From Sphingomonas sp. LM7 (GTDB taxonomy: Bacteria; Pseudomonadota; Alphaproteobacteria; Sphingomonadales; Sphingomonadaceae): a stretch of DNA of 64,000 nucleotides. The position numbers were made by a program, and so were the translations under genes. The stretch is taken from the NCBI RefSeq assembly GCF_002002925.1, contig NZ_CP019511.1, positions 1,736,001 through 1,800,000 on the forward strand, written 5' to 3'. Under the pieces are notes generated by a model that saw only the letters and a list, made by a program, of their open reading frames with translations, was not told the origin of the DNA and made no database searches. This document shows, in pieces, positions 17,989 through 25,340 of this stretch (within the stretch, counting starts at the first letter, position 1; each line of letters begins with the position of its first letter).

Positions 17989-19022
17989 TGCGACCGGTAC
18001 GTACTCTTATCGTCGATGACAGCGCATCGATGCGGGCGACGCTGAAGCGCATGCTTTCAGCCGATCCCGAGATCGAAGTCGTCGGCATGGCACCAGAGCC
18101 GTTCGCGGCGCGCGACATGATCAAGACGCTCAACCCCGACGTGCTGACGCTCGACGTCGAGATGCCGGGGATGGACGGACTGTCGTTCCTCGAGCGCATC
18201 ATGCGCCTCCGGCCCATGCCGGTGGTGATGTGCTCGACGCTGACGGCGCGCGGCGCCGAAGTGACGATCGAGGCGCTGCGCCTCGGCGCGGTCGACTATG
18301 TCACCAAGCCGAGCGGCACGCCCGAGGACATCGAGCGCGACGCGACGCTGCTGTGCGAGAAGGTCAAGACCGCCGCCCGCTCGGTGGCGCGTGCCGGACC
18401 GACCCGCCTGCCCCAGCAGCCTAGCGTCGCCGGGGGCGGCGCGGGCAAGCTGATCGCGATCGGCTCGTCCACCGGGGGTGTCGAAGCGTTGTTTTCGCTG
18501 CTGCCGGCGCTGCCCGCCGATTGCCCGCCGGTGCTGATCGTCCAGCACATGCCGGCGAGCTTCACGGCGAGCTTCGCACAGCGCCTGGACTCGGAATGTC
18601 GCGTTCGCGTGATGGAAGCGACTGAAGGCGCACAGATTCGTCCGGGAACCGTCTATATTGCACCTGGGGGCGAGACGCACATGGAGCTTGCCGGCGGCAT
18701 CGCCGGGCACATCAAGCTTCGCCAGGGCGACCTCGTCACCGGCCATCGCCCGTCGGTCGATGTGCTGTTCCGTTCGGTGGCGCCGCTGGGTGCCGCTGCG
18801 GTCGGCGCGATCCTGACGGGAATGGGTCAGGACGGTGCGGAAGGCCTGCTGGCGATGCGCCGCGCAGGTGCCCGTACGCTGGGCCAGAGCAAGGAGACCT
18901 GCGTGGTGTGGGGCATGCCCCGCGCGGCGATGGAACTCGGCGCGGTCGAGAAGGAAATTGGTTTGTCTGCCATGCCTGAGGCGATCCTCAAGGCATGCCG
19001 TGAAAAGATTGGGAGCGTCTGA
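17985..19022 (+). CDS. cheB: Chemotaxis methylesterase/deamidase CheB
   Basis: ATG 17985 overlaps the cheR stop, giving 345 residues. A receiver domain comes first, with Asp57 as phosphoacceptor (LTLDVEMPGMDG). A linker follows, then the methylesterase domain with the expected triad: Ser in IGSSTGGVEAL, His in IVQHMPASFT and Asp in GMGQDGAEGL. It removes methyl groups from receptors when phosphorylated by CheA and opposes CheR. Length and domain order are typical. Confidence 0.96.
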   Translation: MMRPVRTLIVDDSASMRATLKRMLSADPEIEVVGMAPEPFAARDMIKTLNPDVLTLDVEMPGMDGLSFLERIMRLRPMPVVMCSTLTARGAEVTIEALRLGAVDYVTKPSGTPEDIERDATLLCEKVKTAARSVARAGPTRLPQQPSVAGGGAGKLIAIGSSTGGVEALFSLLPALPADCPPVLIVQHMPASFTASFAQRLDSECRVRVMEATEGAQIRPGTVYIAPGGETHMELAGGIAGHIKLRQGDLVTGHRPSVDVLFRSVAPLGAAAVGAILTGMGQDGAEGLLAMRRAGARTLGQSKETCVVWGMPRAAMELGAVEKEIGLSAMPEAILKACREKIGSV

Positions 19023-19411
19023 TGCCTGCTGCTGCAGCAATCAAGGTGATGGTCGTGGACGACCAGACCAGCATGCGTGCGATGATCCGTCGCGCGCTGC
19101 AGGATCTCGGTTTCAAGGACGTCCGCGACAAGCCCGGCGCCCAGGAGGCGCTGTCGGCGATCAAGAGCGATCGCGTCCATCTGGTCATCTCGGACTTCAA
19201 CATGCCCGAGATGGACGGTCTCCAGTTCCTGGAAGCCGTGCGCAACGATCCGGTGATCGGCAAGACCGTGTTCATCATGCTCACGGGTTCGGCCGACAAG
19301 GAGATCGTCCAGAAGGCCGCGGCCCTCGGGGTCAACAACTATGTCGTAAAGCCTTTCGCGCCCGCAGCGCTGAAGGAAAAGATCGAGCGCGTTTTCGGCG
19401 AGCTCACCTGA
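19022..19411 (+). CDS. cheY: CheY-type single-domain response regulator (second copy)
   Basis: The start overlaps the cheB stop by one base; 129 residues. Conserved receiver residues are present: VVDDQTSM, Asp58 in LVISDFNMPEMDG, LTGSADK, and the lysine of YVVKPFA. It resembles enterobacterial CheY in its GFKDV and NNYVVKPF segments more than the first copy does. That makes it a good candidate for the FliM-binding motor CheY, with the other possibly a sink. This assignment is inference. Confidence 0.93.
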   Translation: MPAAAAIKVMVVDDQTSMRAMIRRALQDLGFKDVRDKPGAQEALSAIKSDRVHLVISDFNMPEMDGLQFLEAVRNDPVIGKTVFIMLTGSADKEIVQKAAALGVNNYVVKPFAPAALKEKIERVFGELT

Positions 19412-19935
19412 TGCGACGGGTCTCGATCGTCCAGGGCGAGAATGCAATTCTAGCGGAGCCGGACGTCGTCATATCGACGCTGCTCGGCAGCTGCGTGGCC
19501 GCATGTCTCTACGATCCGGTCGCCAAGGTGGGTGGGATGAACCACTTCCTCCTCGGCGAACCGAGCGCGGACCACCGCGTCTCGGCCGGCGACATGCAGC
19601 GCTACGGCATTCACGCCATGGAATTGCTGATCAACGGGATGATGGCCAGGGGCGCGGTGCGCACCCGGCTGCGCGCCCACCTGTATGGCGGCGCCAACAT
19701 CGTCTCGGGCCTCGGCTCGATCGGGTCCTCCAATGCCGCCTTCGCCCACCGTTTCATGGCGGACGAAGGCATCGAGGTGGCGCATGCCGATCTCGGCGGC
19801 ACGTCGGCGCGCAAGATCGAGTTCCTGCCGCACGAGGGCAAGAGCCGCTGCACCAAGGTGGCCGACCGCGTTCCCGATCGCCCGCCTGTCCCCGTTGCCC
19901 TGCCGCCCGTCGGCGGAGACCTGGAGCTGTTCTGA
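19411..19935 (+). CDS. cheD: Chemoreceptor glutamine deamidase CheD
   Basis: ATG 19411 overlaps the previous stop by one base; 174 residues. The catalytic cysteine is in LLGSCVAACLYD and the histidine in VGGMNHFLLGE. LYGGANIV and the later GSSNAAFA segment are also family marks. CheD deamidates receptor glutamines and in some bacteria helps CheC-type phosphatases. No cheC gene was found here. A longer frame from 18835 is an artefact inside cheB. Confidence 0.93.
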   Translation: MRRVSIVQGENAILAEPDVVISTLLGSCVAACLYDPVAKVGGMNHFLLGEPSADHRVSAGDMQRYGIHAMELLINGMMARGAVRTRLRAHLYGGANIVSGLGSIGSSNAAFAHRFMADEGIEVAHADLGGTSARKIEFLPHEGKSRCTKVADRVPDRPPVPVALPPVGGDLELF

Positions 19936-20306
19936 TGTCGTGCCTGCCCGTTCCCGCCCAGCCGCTTTCGGTCGAGCCGCTTCCCGGCTACGATCCGTTC
20001 GCAGGCACGCTCCACAGCGTGATTGCGAGCGAGCTGCGCGAGATGCGCGACATGCTCGAAAAGCTCGCCGAAGTGCTCGTTGCCGATGAGCAGTTCGCGT
20101 ATGCCCATATCGAGCAGCTGCAGTCGTTCGACTATCTGATCCAGCATACCGACGAGTGCGCGAACCTGCTCGAGCGGATCGCCGGCGGCGAAGACTCGAT
20201 GAGCGCAGTCAACCATGTCCGCCTCGCCGAAGTTCAGAACCGGCTTCGTGAGGCGCTGACTGGAAATCCGGACATCGGGGGGAAATGGCATGGCTTCACT
20301 GACTAA
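19935..20306 (+). CDS. Unknown helical protein with a CheZ-like DxxxQ motif
   Basis: ATG 19935 overlaps the cheD stop by one base; the product is 123 residues, mostly helical. Residues 61-80 contain the motif QSFDYLIQ, with Asp66 and Gln70 spaced as the catalytic DxxxQ of CheZ (there in DFQDLTGQ). Two amphipathic helices flank it. CheZ is longer (about 210 residues) and dimeric, so this would be a shortened form. Position between cheD and motB, in an operon without cheC or an annotated cheZ, fits a CheY phosphatase role. I do not recognise the family with certainty. It overlaps motB by 17 bases. Confidence 0.5.
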   Translation: MSCLPVPAQPLSVEPLPGYDPFAGTLHSVIASELREMRDMLEKLAEVLVADEQFAYAHIEQLQSFDYLIQHTDECANLLERIAGGEDSMSAVNHVRLAEVQNRLREALTGNPDIGGKWHGFTD

Positions 20307-21144
20307 TGAACGCCCGATCATCATCAAGAAGGTCAAGAAGGTTGCCGGCGGACATCACGGCGGCGCCTGGAAAGTCGCGTACGCCGACTTCGTGACCGCG
20401 ATGATGGCGTTCTTCATGCTGCTATGGCTGATCTCCAATCCTGACAAGGAGCGGTTGAAGGGCCTCGCCCAGTATTTCTCGCCGACGATCAGCGAAACTG
20501 CGCCGAGCACGCCATTGCAGGGCATGTCCGAAGGCGCCGGCGGCCGTTCGCGCAAGAACTCGACCGACCGGACCACCGCTAACGGCACCCCGACCAGCGA
20601 GGCCGCCGTTGCCGGCGCGGCGCGCGGCGGTACCGCCAGCGTCCCCGACGCGTCGATGCGCGTGCTCGCTTCCGAGCTGCAGATCGCGCTCGATTCCTCG
20701 TCGCAGGATTCAGGGCAGAAGAAGAACGTCCAGATCGATCCGAGCCGCGACGGCCTGCGCATCACGCTGATGGATACCGATCAGCAATCGATGTTCCGCG
20801 CCAACACCGCCGAGCTCAATCCCTATGCGCGGGCAATGCTCGCCAAGGTCGCGGCGAAGCTCGGCACCTCGGGCGCGCAGATCGCGATCGAGGGCCATAC
20901 CGACGGCGCCGGCGGCGTCCAGAGCGACGCCAATTGGCGCCTCTCGGGTGAGCGCGCGCTCGCCGCCCGCCAGGCGCTGATCGGATCGGGCATGACGCCG
21001 GACCGCTTCGCCGAAGTCGTCGCGATGGGCGCCACCAAGCCGGTCTATCCCGACCAGCCCAATCGTCCCGAGAACCGCCGTATCACCGTGGTGCTCAAGG
21101 CCGAGGCGTCGGCACTGCCGAGCGACTCGAGCTTCAAGTTCTGA
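20290..21144 (+). CDS. motB: Flagellar motor stator protein MotB
   Basis: The 284-residue protein overlaps the upstream gene by 17 bases. It has a short basic N-terminus, then WKVAYADFVTAMMAFFMLLWL with the proton-binding Asp33 and one membrane helix. The C-terminal OmpA-like domain should bind peptidoglycan (IAIEGHTDGAGG, NWRLSGERALAARQAL, RPENRRITVVLK). Together with MotA it makes the stator. The two genes are about 6.5 kb apart in the same transcription direction, flanking the che genes. Confidence 0.95.
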   Translation: MASLTNERPIIIKKVKKVAGGHHGGAWKVAYADFVTAMMAFFMLLWLISNPDKERLKGLAQYFSPTISETAPSTPLQGMSEGAGGRSRKNSTDRTTANGTPTSEAAVAGAARGGTASVPDASMRVLASELQIALDSSSQDSGQKKNVQIDPSRDGLRITLMDTDQQSMFRANTAELNPYARAMLAKVAAKLGTSGAQIAIEGHTDGAGGVQSDANWRLSGERALAARQALIGSGMTPDRFAEVVAMGATKPVYPDQPNRPENRRITVVLKAEASALPSDSSFKF

Positions 21145-21154
21145 GGCAGAGACC

Positions 21155-21598
21155 ATGAAGAAGATCCTGTTTCTGCTCGGTGTTCTCCTCGCCGGTCTCG
21201 GCCTGGGCGGCGGCGCTGCCTATGCCACCGTGCTGATGCTCGGGCCCAAGGCACCCAAGGCCGCCGGCGCGCATGACGATGATGTCGAGCCGAGCTTTGT
21301 AGACGCCGGCAAGATCCTCGCGCCCCTGGTGTTCGCCGACGGCCGGCTGTCGGGATACGTCCAGTTCCAGATCCAGCTCGAAGTGCCCACCGACAAGGCC
21401 GAGTTCGTCACTGCGCGGATGCCGCTGCTGCTCCACGCGATCAACATGCGCACCTATCGCACCCCGATGGCCGCGGGTCCGGACGGGCTGATCCCCGACC
21501 TCGAGACCTTCCGCAAGGTCGTCATGCAGGCCGCGCCCGAAGCGTTCGGCGCCGGCGTGCTCAAGAAGGTCGCAGTGACGCAGGCCAATCCGGCATGA
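21155..21598 (+). CDS. FliL-like membrane-anchored protein
   Basis: This 147-residue protein has an N-terminal hydrophobic anchor (KKILFLLGVLLAGLGLGGG) followed by a periplasmic domain (ILAPLVFADGRLSGYVQFQIQLEV, then MPLLLHAI). The pattern resembles FliL or the FliL-like fold seen in the secreted protein at 58186. A canonical FliL is encoded at 53255, so this is probably a paralogue that works with the MotB encoded just upstream, 10 bases away. The family call is tentative. Confidence 0.5.
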   Translation: MKKILFLLGVLLAGLGLGGGAAYATVLMLGPKAPKAAGAHDDDVEPSFVDAGKILAPLVFADGRLSGYVQFQIQLEVPTDKAEFVTARMPLLLHAINMRTYRTPMAAGPDGLIPDLETFRKVVMQAAPEAFGAGVLKKVAVTQANPA

Positions 21599-21689
21599 TC
21601 CGGAGCGGAACTTTACGGAGACCACAACGCTACCCTCGTCATGCCTATACTGGGTGGCGAGGGGTTCGCTTCGACTACGAGGGACAGTC

Positions 21690-22313
21690 ATGTACCTGAC
21701 GCCGATCCAGACCACGGAAGCCGATCTGGCCGCCGATCGCGCGCCGCGCACCGTCACCACGCTGCTCGTCGGCAAGCTCCTGTGCCGCGGCACGGTCGAG
21801 CACCTCTGCCGCATCCGTAACATCTCGATGTCGGGCATGATGCTCGAAACCCACCACCCGCTCGGCTTCGGCAGCGGGGTGGCAGTCGAGCTGCGCAGCG
21901 GCGATCGGCTGGAGGGCAACGTCGTCTGGACCAGCGAAGGCCGCGCCGGCGTCGAGTTCGCCGCGGCGATCGACGTCGATCACATCCTCGCCCAGGTAAA
22001 GGCAGGCCCCGAAGGATTTTGCGGCCCCGCGCCGCGCGCACCGCGCTTCGACGTCGAATGCGCCGCGCGGATCAGCTGCTTTGGCCGCCATATCGACGTG
22101 ACGCTCGAAAACGTCTCGCAGAGCGGCGCACGCATCCGCCTGCCCCGCCCCCCGCGCGAGGATACCGAGATCATCCTCTCGGTCCCCGGCCTCCCCTCGC
22201 GCCGCTGCACGACGCGCTGGTCAGCCGACGACAAGGCCGGCCTGATCTTCCTCGAGCCGATCTCGTACAACGATCTCGGCCCATGGCTAGAGCATTGCAC
22301 GCTCGATAGCTGA
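21690..22313 (+). CDS. Tandem PilZ-like domain protein
   Basis: ATG 21690 with GAGGGACAG upstream gives 207 residues. Two similar halves each carry a PilZ-like NxSxxG motif, RNISMSGMMLE near residue 45 and ENVSQSGARIRL near residue 145, each followed by a strand with a G-rich turn. The N-terminal arginine motif needed for c-di-GMP binding is unclear: RAPR occurs before each half instead of a clean RxxxR. It may link c-di-GMP to motility, as other PilZ proteins near flagellar genes do. It has its own start region after the motB operon. Confidence 0.75.
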   Translation: MYLTPIQTTEADLAADRAPRTVTTLLVGKLLCRGTVEHLCRIRNISMSGMMLETHHPLGFGSGVAVELRSGDRLEGNVVWTSEGRAGVEFAAAIDVDHILAQVKAGPEGFCGPAPRAPRFDVECAARISCFGRHIDVTLENVSQSGARIRLPRPPREDTEIILSVPGLPSRRCTTRWSADDKAGLIFLEPISYNDLGPWLEHCTLDS

Positions 22314-22335
22314 TTGGTCGGCAACGGATCAAAAG

Positions 22336-22376
22336 CCCTCTCCCGCTTGCGGGAGAGGGTTGGGTGAGGGTGTGTG
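22336..22376. repeat. Left inverted palindrome flanking the DUF559 gene
   Basis: A 24-base perfect palindrome (CCCTCTCCCG, CTTG centre side, CGGGAGAGGG) is followed by TTGGGTGAGGGTGTGTG. The reverse-complement arrangement occurs at 22741-22786, so the two copies face each other around the DUF559 gene. Confidence 0.85.
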
Positions 22377-22790
22377 CTGCGCTACGCAATACTGGTGCCG
22401 CGAATTCGCCCAACCAATCCCCATGCAAGGCGCCTTCGTCGCGAAGCGACGGATGTCGAACGCAAGTTCTGGTCGGCCGTGCGCAACCGGCGACTCAATG
22501 GTTGTAAGTTCCGTTTCCAGGCAAGCATCGGCCCTTACGTCGTAGATTTTCTCTGTGCGGAAAAACGACTGATCGTCGAACTCGACGGAGGTCAGCATAC
22601 GCCGGATATCGATCGGCGACGCTCCGCGTTTCTGGAGAGCCGGGGCTATGTAATAAAACGCTTTTGGAACAATGAGCTGATCGAGAATCTCAATGGCGTT
22701 CTGCTCGCTGTTTCCGAACAGCTGACGGCGCTTCCCGGTGCACACGCTTCACCCTCACCCAACCCTCTCCCGCAAGCGGGAGAGGGCTAG
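22374..22790 (+). CDS. DUF559 endonuclease-like protein
   Basis: The frame gives 138 residues from GTG 22374; GTG 22395 is an equally plausible start. The family core is clear: ATDVERKFWSAVRNRRLNG, FRFQASIGPYVVDFLC, LIVELDGGQH and VIKRFWNNEL. DUF559 proteins are related to very-short-patch-repair nucleases, with D, E and D/K-type acidic residues in the VDF and ELDG segments. The gene sits inside two facing palindromes and its last 15 codons are encoded by the right-hand repeat (SPSPNPLPQAGEG). It has no link to motility. I read it as a small mobile or selfish cassette. Confidence 0.8.
   Translation: MLRYAILVPRIRPTNPHARRLRREATDVERKFWSAVRNRRLNGCKFRFQASIGPYVVDFLCAEKRLIVELDGGQHTPDIDRRRSAFLESRGYVIKRFWNNELIENLNGVLLAVSEQLTALPGAHASPSPNPLPQAGEG
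22741..22790. repeat. Right inverted palindrome flanking the DUF559 gene
   Basis: CACACGC, then CACCCTCACCCAA, then a 24-base palindrome at 22763-22786 mirrors the left element. The only difference in the palindrome centre is CAAG versus CTTG, which are each other's complements. Confidence 0.85.
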
Positions 22791-22795
22791 AACGT

Positions 22796-22826
22796 AAAAA
22801 GGGCCCCGGCTTACACCGGGGCCCTC
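22796..22826 (-). terminator. Terminator of the fliN-fliO-fliP operon
   Basis: A 9-bp stem (GGGCCCCGG/CCGGGGCCC) with a 6-base loop is followed, on the minus strand, by TTTTTACG. It lies 25 bases beyond the fliP stop. Confidence 0.8.
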
Positions 22827-22849
22827 TGCGTTTTGAACGGAGGGACTCG

Positions 22850-23599
22850 CTACGTCGCGAAGCTCTTCACCAGCGACCCCGCCACCAGCGCCCAGCCGTC
22901 GACCAGCACGAAGAAGATGATCTTCATCGGCAGGGATATCGTCGGTGGCGGCAGCATCATCATACCCATCGCCATCAGCACCGCGGAGACCGCGAGATCG
23001 ATGATCAGGAACGGCAGCAGCAGCAGGAAGCCGATCTCGAATGCGCGACGCAGTTCGGAGATCATGAAGGCCGGGGCCAGCGTGGTCAGCGGCGTCTCGG
23101 CGCGCGTCGCGATCTGCTTGTTCGCCAGGTCGGCGAACAGCTTGAGGTCGCTGTCGCGCACCTGGCTGAGCATGAACACGCGGAACGGCTCGGCAGTCCG
23201 CTTGAACGCGACCTCCTCGGTGATCTTGCCCTTGGTATAGGGATCGACGCCTTCGTTCCACGACTTCTCGAACGTCGGCGCCATCACGAAGAACGACAGG
23301 AACAGCGCAAGGCTGATGATCACCGGGTTGGGCGGCACGCCGGGCGCGCCGATGCCGGTGCGCAGCAGCGACAGCGCCACTACCATGCGAGTGAAGCTGG
23401 TGACCGTCATCAGCAGGCCGGGCGCGAGGCTGAGCACGGTCAGCATCAGCACCATCTGGATGGCCTTGGCCGAAAGCTGGCCGTCGCCGGCGCCACCGGC
23501 GCCGCCCAGGTTGATGGTCGTGCCGCCGGCCGCCTGCGCGTGCGCCGCCACCGGCAGCAGCACGAGCGCAGCGGCGGCCGCGATCAGGAATTTACGCAT
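22850..23599 (-). CDS. fliP: Flagellar export gate protein FliP
   Basis: ATG 23599 gives 249 residues, with a signal peptide (MRKFLIAAAAALVLLPVAAHA); a longer frame upstream lies in fliO. Conserved FliP segments are MTSFTRMVVALSLLRTGIG, PPNPVIISLALFLSFFVM, and near the C-terminus FEIGFLLLLPFLIIDLAV and GMMMLPPPTISLPMKI. FliP forms the core of the export gate with FliQ and FliR. It overlaps fliO by eight bases and ends the operon. Confidence 0.96.
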   Translation of the reverse strand: MRKFLIAAAAALVLLPVAAHAQAAGGTTINLGGAGGAGDGQLSAKAIQMVLMLTVLSLAPGLLMTVTSFTRMVVALSLLRTGIGAPGVPPNPVIISLALFLSFFVMAPTFEKSWNEGVDPYTKGKITEEVAFKRTAEPFRVFMLSQVRDSDLKLFADLANKQIATRAETPLTTLAPAFMISELRRAFEIGFLLLLPFLIIDLAVSAVLMAMGMMMLPPPTISLPMKIIFFVLVDGWALVAGSLVKSFAT

Positions 23600-24197
23600 T
23601 GAGCGCCTCGCGCACCGCCGCACGGTTCCAACGCTTGGTATCGCGCGGACGGCGGGTGCGCTTGATGCGCGGTGCGGCGTTGGGCAGGTCGGCGACCGGC
23701 GCGGCGTCGGTCGCTTCGACCATGTCGCCGTCGTCGTCGTCGCCTTCGTCGCCGGCATTGACTTCGCCTTCGAGTTCGACCTCGGCTTCGTCGTCATTGG
23801 CGCCACGCACCGCGGCGATCTTGGCGCGCGAAAGATCGACGAGCTTGCCGAAGCCATTGGTGAAGCTGGCGAGATCGGCCTGGAAGTCGGCGACGGGCGC
23901 AGGCGCCTCGGCTGCTGCAACCGCCGGCGCGGGCGCGGCGATGCCGGTCTCCAGCGTTATATGGCCTTCCGGGCCCATCAGGATCAGATGTTCGCAACCG
24001 TCGCGGCGGATCAGCGCGATCGAGCGCTTGGCGTCGACTGCCAGCCGCTCGACCAGCTCGACGCGCTTGCGCCCGCCGCCCGAGACGCGACCGGGCAGCT
24101 TGATGTCGTACCGGCGGACCAGCCAGAGCGCACCGGCGAGCATGCCAAGCACCAGACCGAGCGCACCGAAGGTACGCATCATCGACAGGATATCCAT
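23592..24197 (-). CDS. fliO: Flagellar biosynthesis protein FliO
   Basis: ATG 24197 overlaps the fliN stop by one base and gives 201 residues. One N-terminal membrane helix (FGALGLVLGMLAGALWLV) is followed by the FliO-type cytoplasmic domain (KRVELVERLAVDAKRSIALI, HLILMGPEGHITLE). The C-terminal half is long and acidic (EVNAGDEGDDDDGDM) and ends in a basic patch. FliO helps assemble the FliP ring. The acidic tail is an extension beyond the usual small protein. Confidence 0.88.
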   Translation of the reverse strand: MDILSMMRTFGALGLVLGMLAGALWLVRRYDIKLPGRVSGGGRKRVELVERLAVDAKRSIALIRRDGCEHLILMGPEGHITLETGIAAPAPAVAAAEAPAPVADFQADLASFTNGFGKLVDLSRAKIAAVRGANDDEAEVELEGEVNAGDEGDDDDGDMVEATDAAPVADLPNAAPRIKRTRRPRDTKRWNRAAVREALNA

Positions 24198-24433
24198 CAG
24201 TGGCGCTGCTTCTTCACGAGTTCGGAGATTTCGAGCGACATCTGGTCGCCGTCGACGAGGATGCGGCCCTTGGCCACCAGCTCGCCGTTGACATAGACCA
24301 GGCTGGGATCGTCCTGGCCGCAATCGAGCGGGATCATTGCCCCGCGGCTCATCTTGAGCATCTGCCGGATCGGAACCTCGGCCGAGCCGAGGACGATCGA
24401 CATGTCGATCATGATTTCGTCGAGTACGGACAT
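24197..24433 (-). CDS. fliN: Short FliN (SpoA-domain) switch protein
   Basis: ATG 24433 with AAAGGTGA upstream gives only 78 residues, a bare SpoA domain: SIVLGSAEVPIRQMLKMSRGAMIPLD and NGELVAKGRILVDGDQMSLEI. A second FliN of 118 residues is encoded at 40684. Both should be C-ring components that bind FliM and FliH. This copy opens the fliN-fliO-fliP operon. Confidence 0.9.
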   Translation of the reverse strand: MSVLDEIMIDMSIVLGSAEVPIRQMLKMSRGAMIPLDCGQDDPSLVYVNGELVAKGRILVDGDQMSLEISELVKKQRH

Positions 24434-24457
24434 TGGGCGTGTCACCTTTCTGAGTGA

Positions 24458-24464
24458 CTTATAG
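24458..24464 (-). promoter_or_regulatory. CTATAAG box of the fliN-fliO-fliP operon
   Basis: On the minus strand CTTCCTATAAG ends about 25 bases before the fliN ATG. It lies 28 bases downstream (in transcription sense) of the ftr-like palindrome at 24493-24511. Confidence 0.5.
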
Positions 24465-24492
24465 GAAGCGTTTCCGCTCCCCCGGCGCCGGA

Positions 24493-24511
24493 CCCGGCAA
24501 AAATTGCCTAG
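24493..24511. promoter_or_regulatory. ftr-like palindrome, copy near fliN
   Basis: CCCGGCAAAAATTGCCTAG is an inverted repeat GGCAA-N3-TTGCC and fits the Caulobacter ftr pattern as I recall it (CGGC-N2-AAA-N2-GC). It lies between the divergent fliN and flgC operons, 48 bases from a second copy. Confidence 0.65.
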
Positions 24512-24540
24512 GTACGTTTTTTCCCTGTCCCGAACCCACC

Positions 24541-24562
24541 CCCGGCAAGAATTGCCTACAAT
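24541..24562 (+). promoter_or_regulatory. ftr-like palindrome and TACAAT box near flgC
   Basis: CCCGGCAAGAATTGCCTAC (24541-24559) is a perfect GGCAA-N3-TTGCC repeat. A possible -10, TACAAT at 24557-24562, overlaps its end, 41 bases before the flgC ATG. If both are real, a protein bound here would compete with polymerase. Confidence 0.6.
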
Positions 24563-24602
24563 GGAGGAAATGGCCGCACGGCCGATCTGGAGCTTCGTAC
24601 CC

Positions 24603-25010
24603 ATGGACTTGAAAGCATCGCTCGGCGTCTCGGCATCAGGGCTCCGCGCCCAGTCGCTGCGGATGCGCGTGATCGCAGAGAATCTGGCCAACCAGGACTC
24701 GGTTGCGCAGACCCCGGGCGGCGATCCCTATCGCCGCCGCGTCGCGAGCTTCAAGGCGGAGGTCGATCGCACGACCGGCGCCACCGAGGTCAAGGTCCAG
24801 TCGATCCAGAACGACAAGTCGGATTTCACGCGCGTCTACCAGCCGGGCCACCCGGCCGCGGACGGCGAAGGCTATGTGCTCAAGCCCAATGTCAACGGCC
24901 TCGTCGAGAGCGCCGACATGAAGGCCGCACAGCGCAGCTACGAAGCCAATCTCAATGCCATCGAAGCGGCGAAGAGCCTGACGATGCGCACCATCGACCT
25001 TCTCAAGTAA
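24603..25010 (+). CDS. flgC: Flagellar proximal rod protein FlgC
   Basis: ATG 24603 gives 135 residues; the frame is open to 24504 but that would start upstream of the TACAAT box. The N-terminus reads SASGLRAQSLRMRVIAENLANQ and the C-terminus KAAQRSYEANLNAIEAAKSL with TMRTIDLLK, both standard for FlgC. It is a secreted rod subunit. flgB, normally beside it, is about 9 kb away on the other strand. It starts the flgC-fliE-fliQ-fliR-flhB operon. Confidence 0.93.
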   Translation: MDLKASLGVSASGLRAQSLRMRVIAENLANQDSVAQTPGGDPYRRRVASFKAEVDRTTGATEVKVQSIQNDKSDFTRVYQPGHPAADGEGYVLKPNVNGLVESADMKAAQRSYEANLNAIEAAKSLTMRTIDLLK

Positions 25011-25022
25011 GGGAAAAATTGC

Positions 25023-25337
25023 ATGTCAATCGGAGCACTTGATGCGACTTCTGCCTATGGCAAGGTCGCAGGGATCGGCAGCGCCCTCGGCACGCCCTCG
25101 GCCGGCAAGGCCGACGGCGCCGGCGGCTTCGGCTCGATGGTCGAGGATCTCGTCACCGGCACCGCGCAGCAGATGCGCGCCGCCGAGCATGCCTCGGCCA
25201 TGCAGGTCGCCGGCAAGGGCGATCTGATCGACGTCGTCACGGCGATCGGCGCCGCGGAGACTGCACTCGACACGATGGTCGCCGTCCGCGACCGCGTCGT
25301 CAGCGCCTATACCGACATCATGCGGATGCAGATCTGA
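25023..25337 (+). CDS. fliE: Flagellar hook-basal body protein FliE
   Basis: This 104-residue protein lies 12 bases after flgC. Conserved FliE features are GGFGSMVEDLV in the first half and AIGAAETALDTMVAVRDRVVSAYTDIMRMQI at the end. FliE joins the MS ring and export gate to the rod. Confidence 0.93.
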   Translation: MSIGALDATSAYGKVAGIGSALGTPSAGKADGAGGFGSMVEDLVTGTAQQMRAAEHASAMQVAGKGDLIDVVTAIGAAETALDTMVAVRDRVVSAYTDIMRMQI

Positions 25338-25340
25338 ACG

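Noticed and set aside
22850..23920. FliP fused to an upstream region of 107 residues
   Set aside because: The extra part is fliO out of frame, and ATG 23599 starts a normal signal peptide.
24493..24559. ftr-like palindromes as sigma-54 promoters
   Set aside because: They contain GG and GC elements, but the spacing is eight bases rather than the fixed ten of -24/-12 promoters.
24504..24602. N-terminally extended FlgC
   Set aside because: The extra 33 residues precede the conserved FlgC start and overlap the ftr-like site and TACAAT box.
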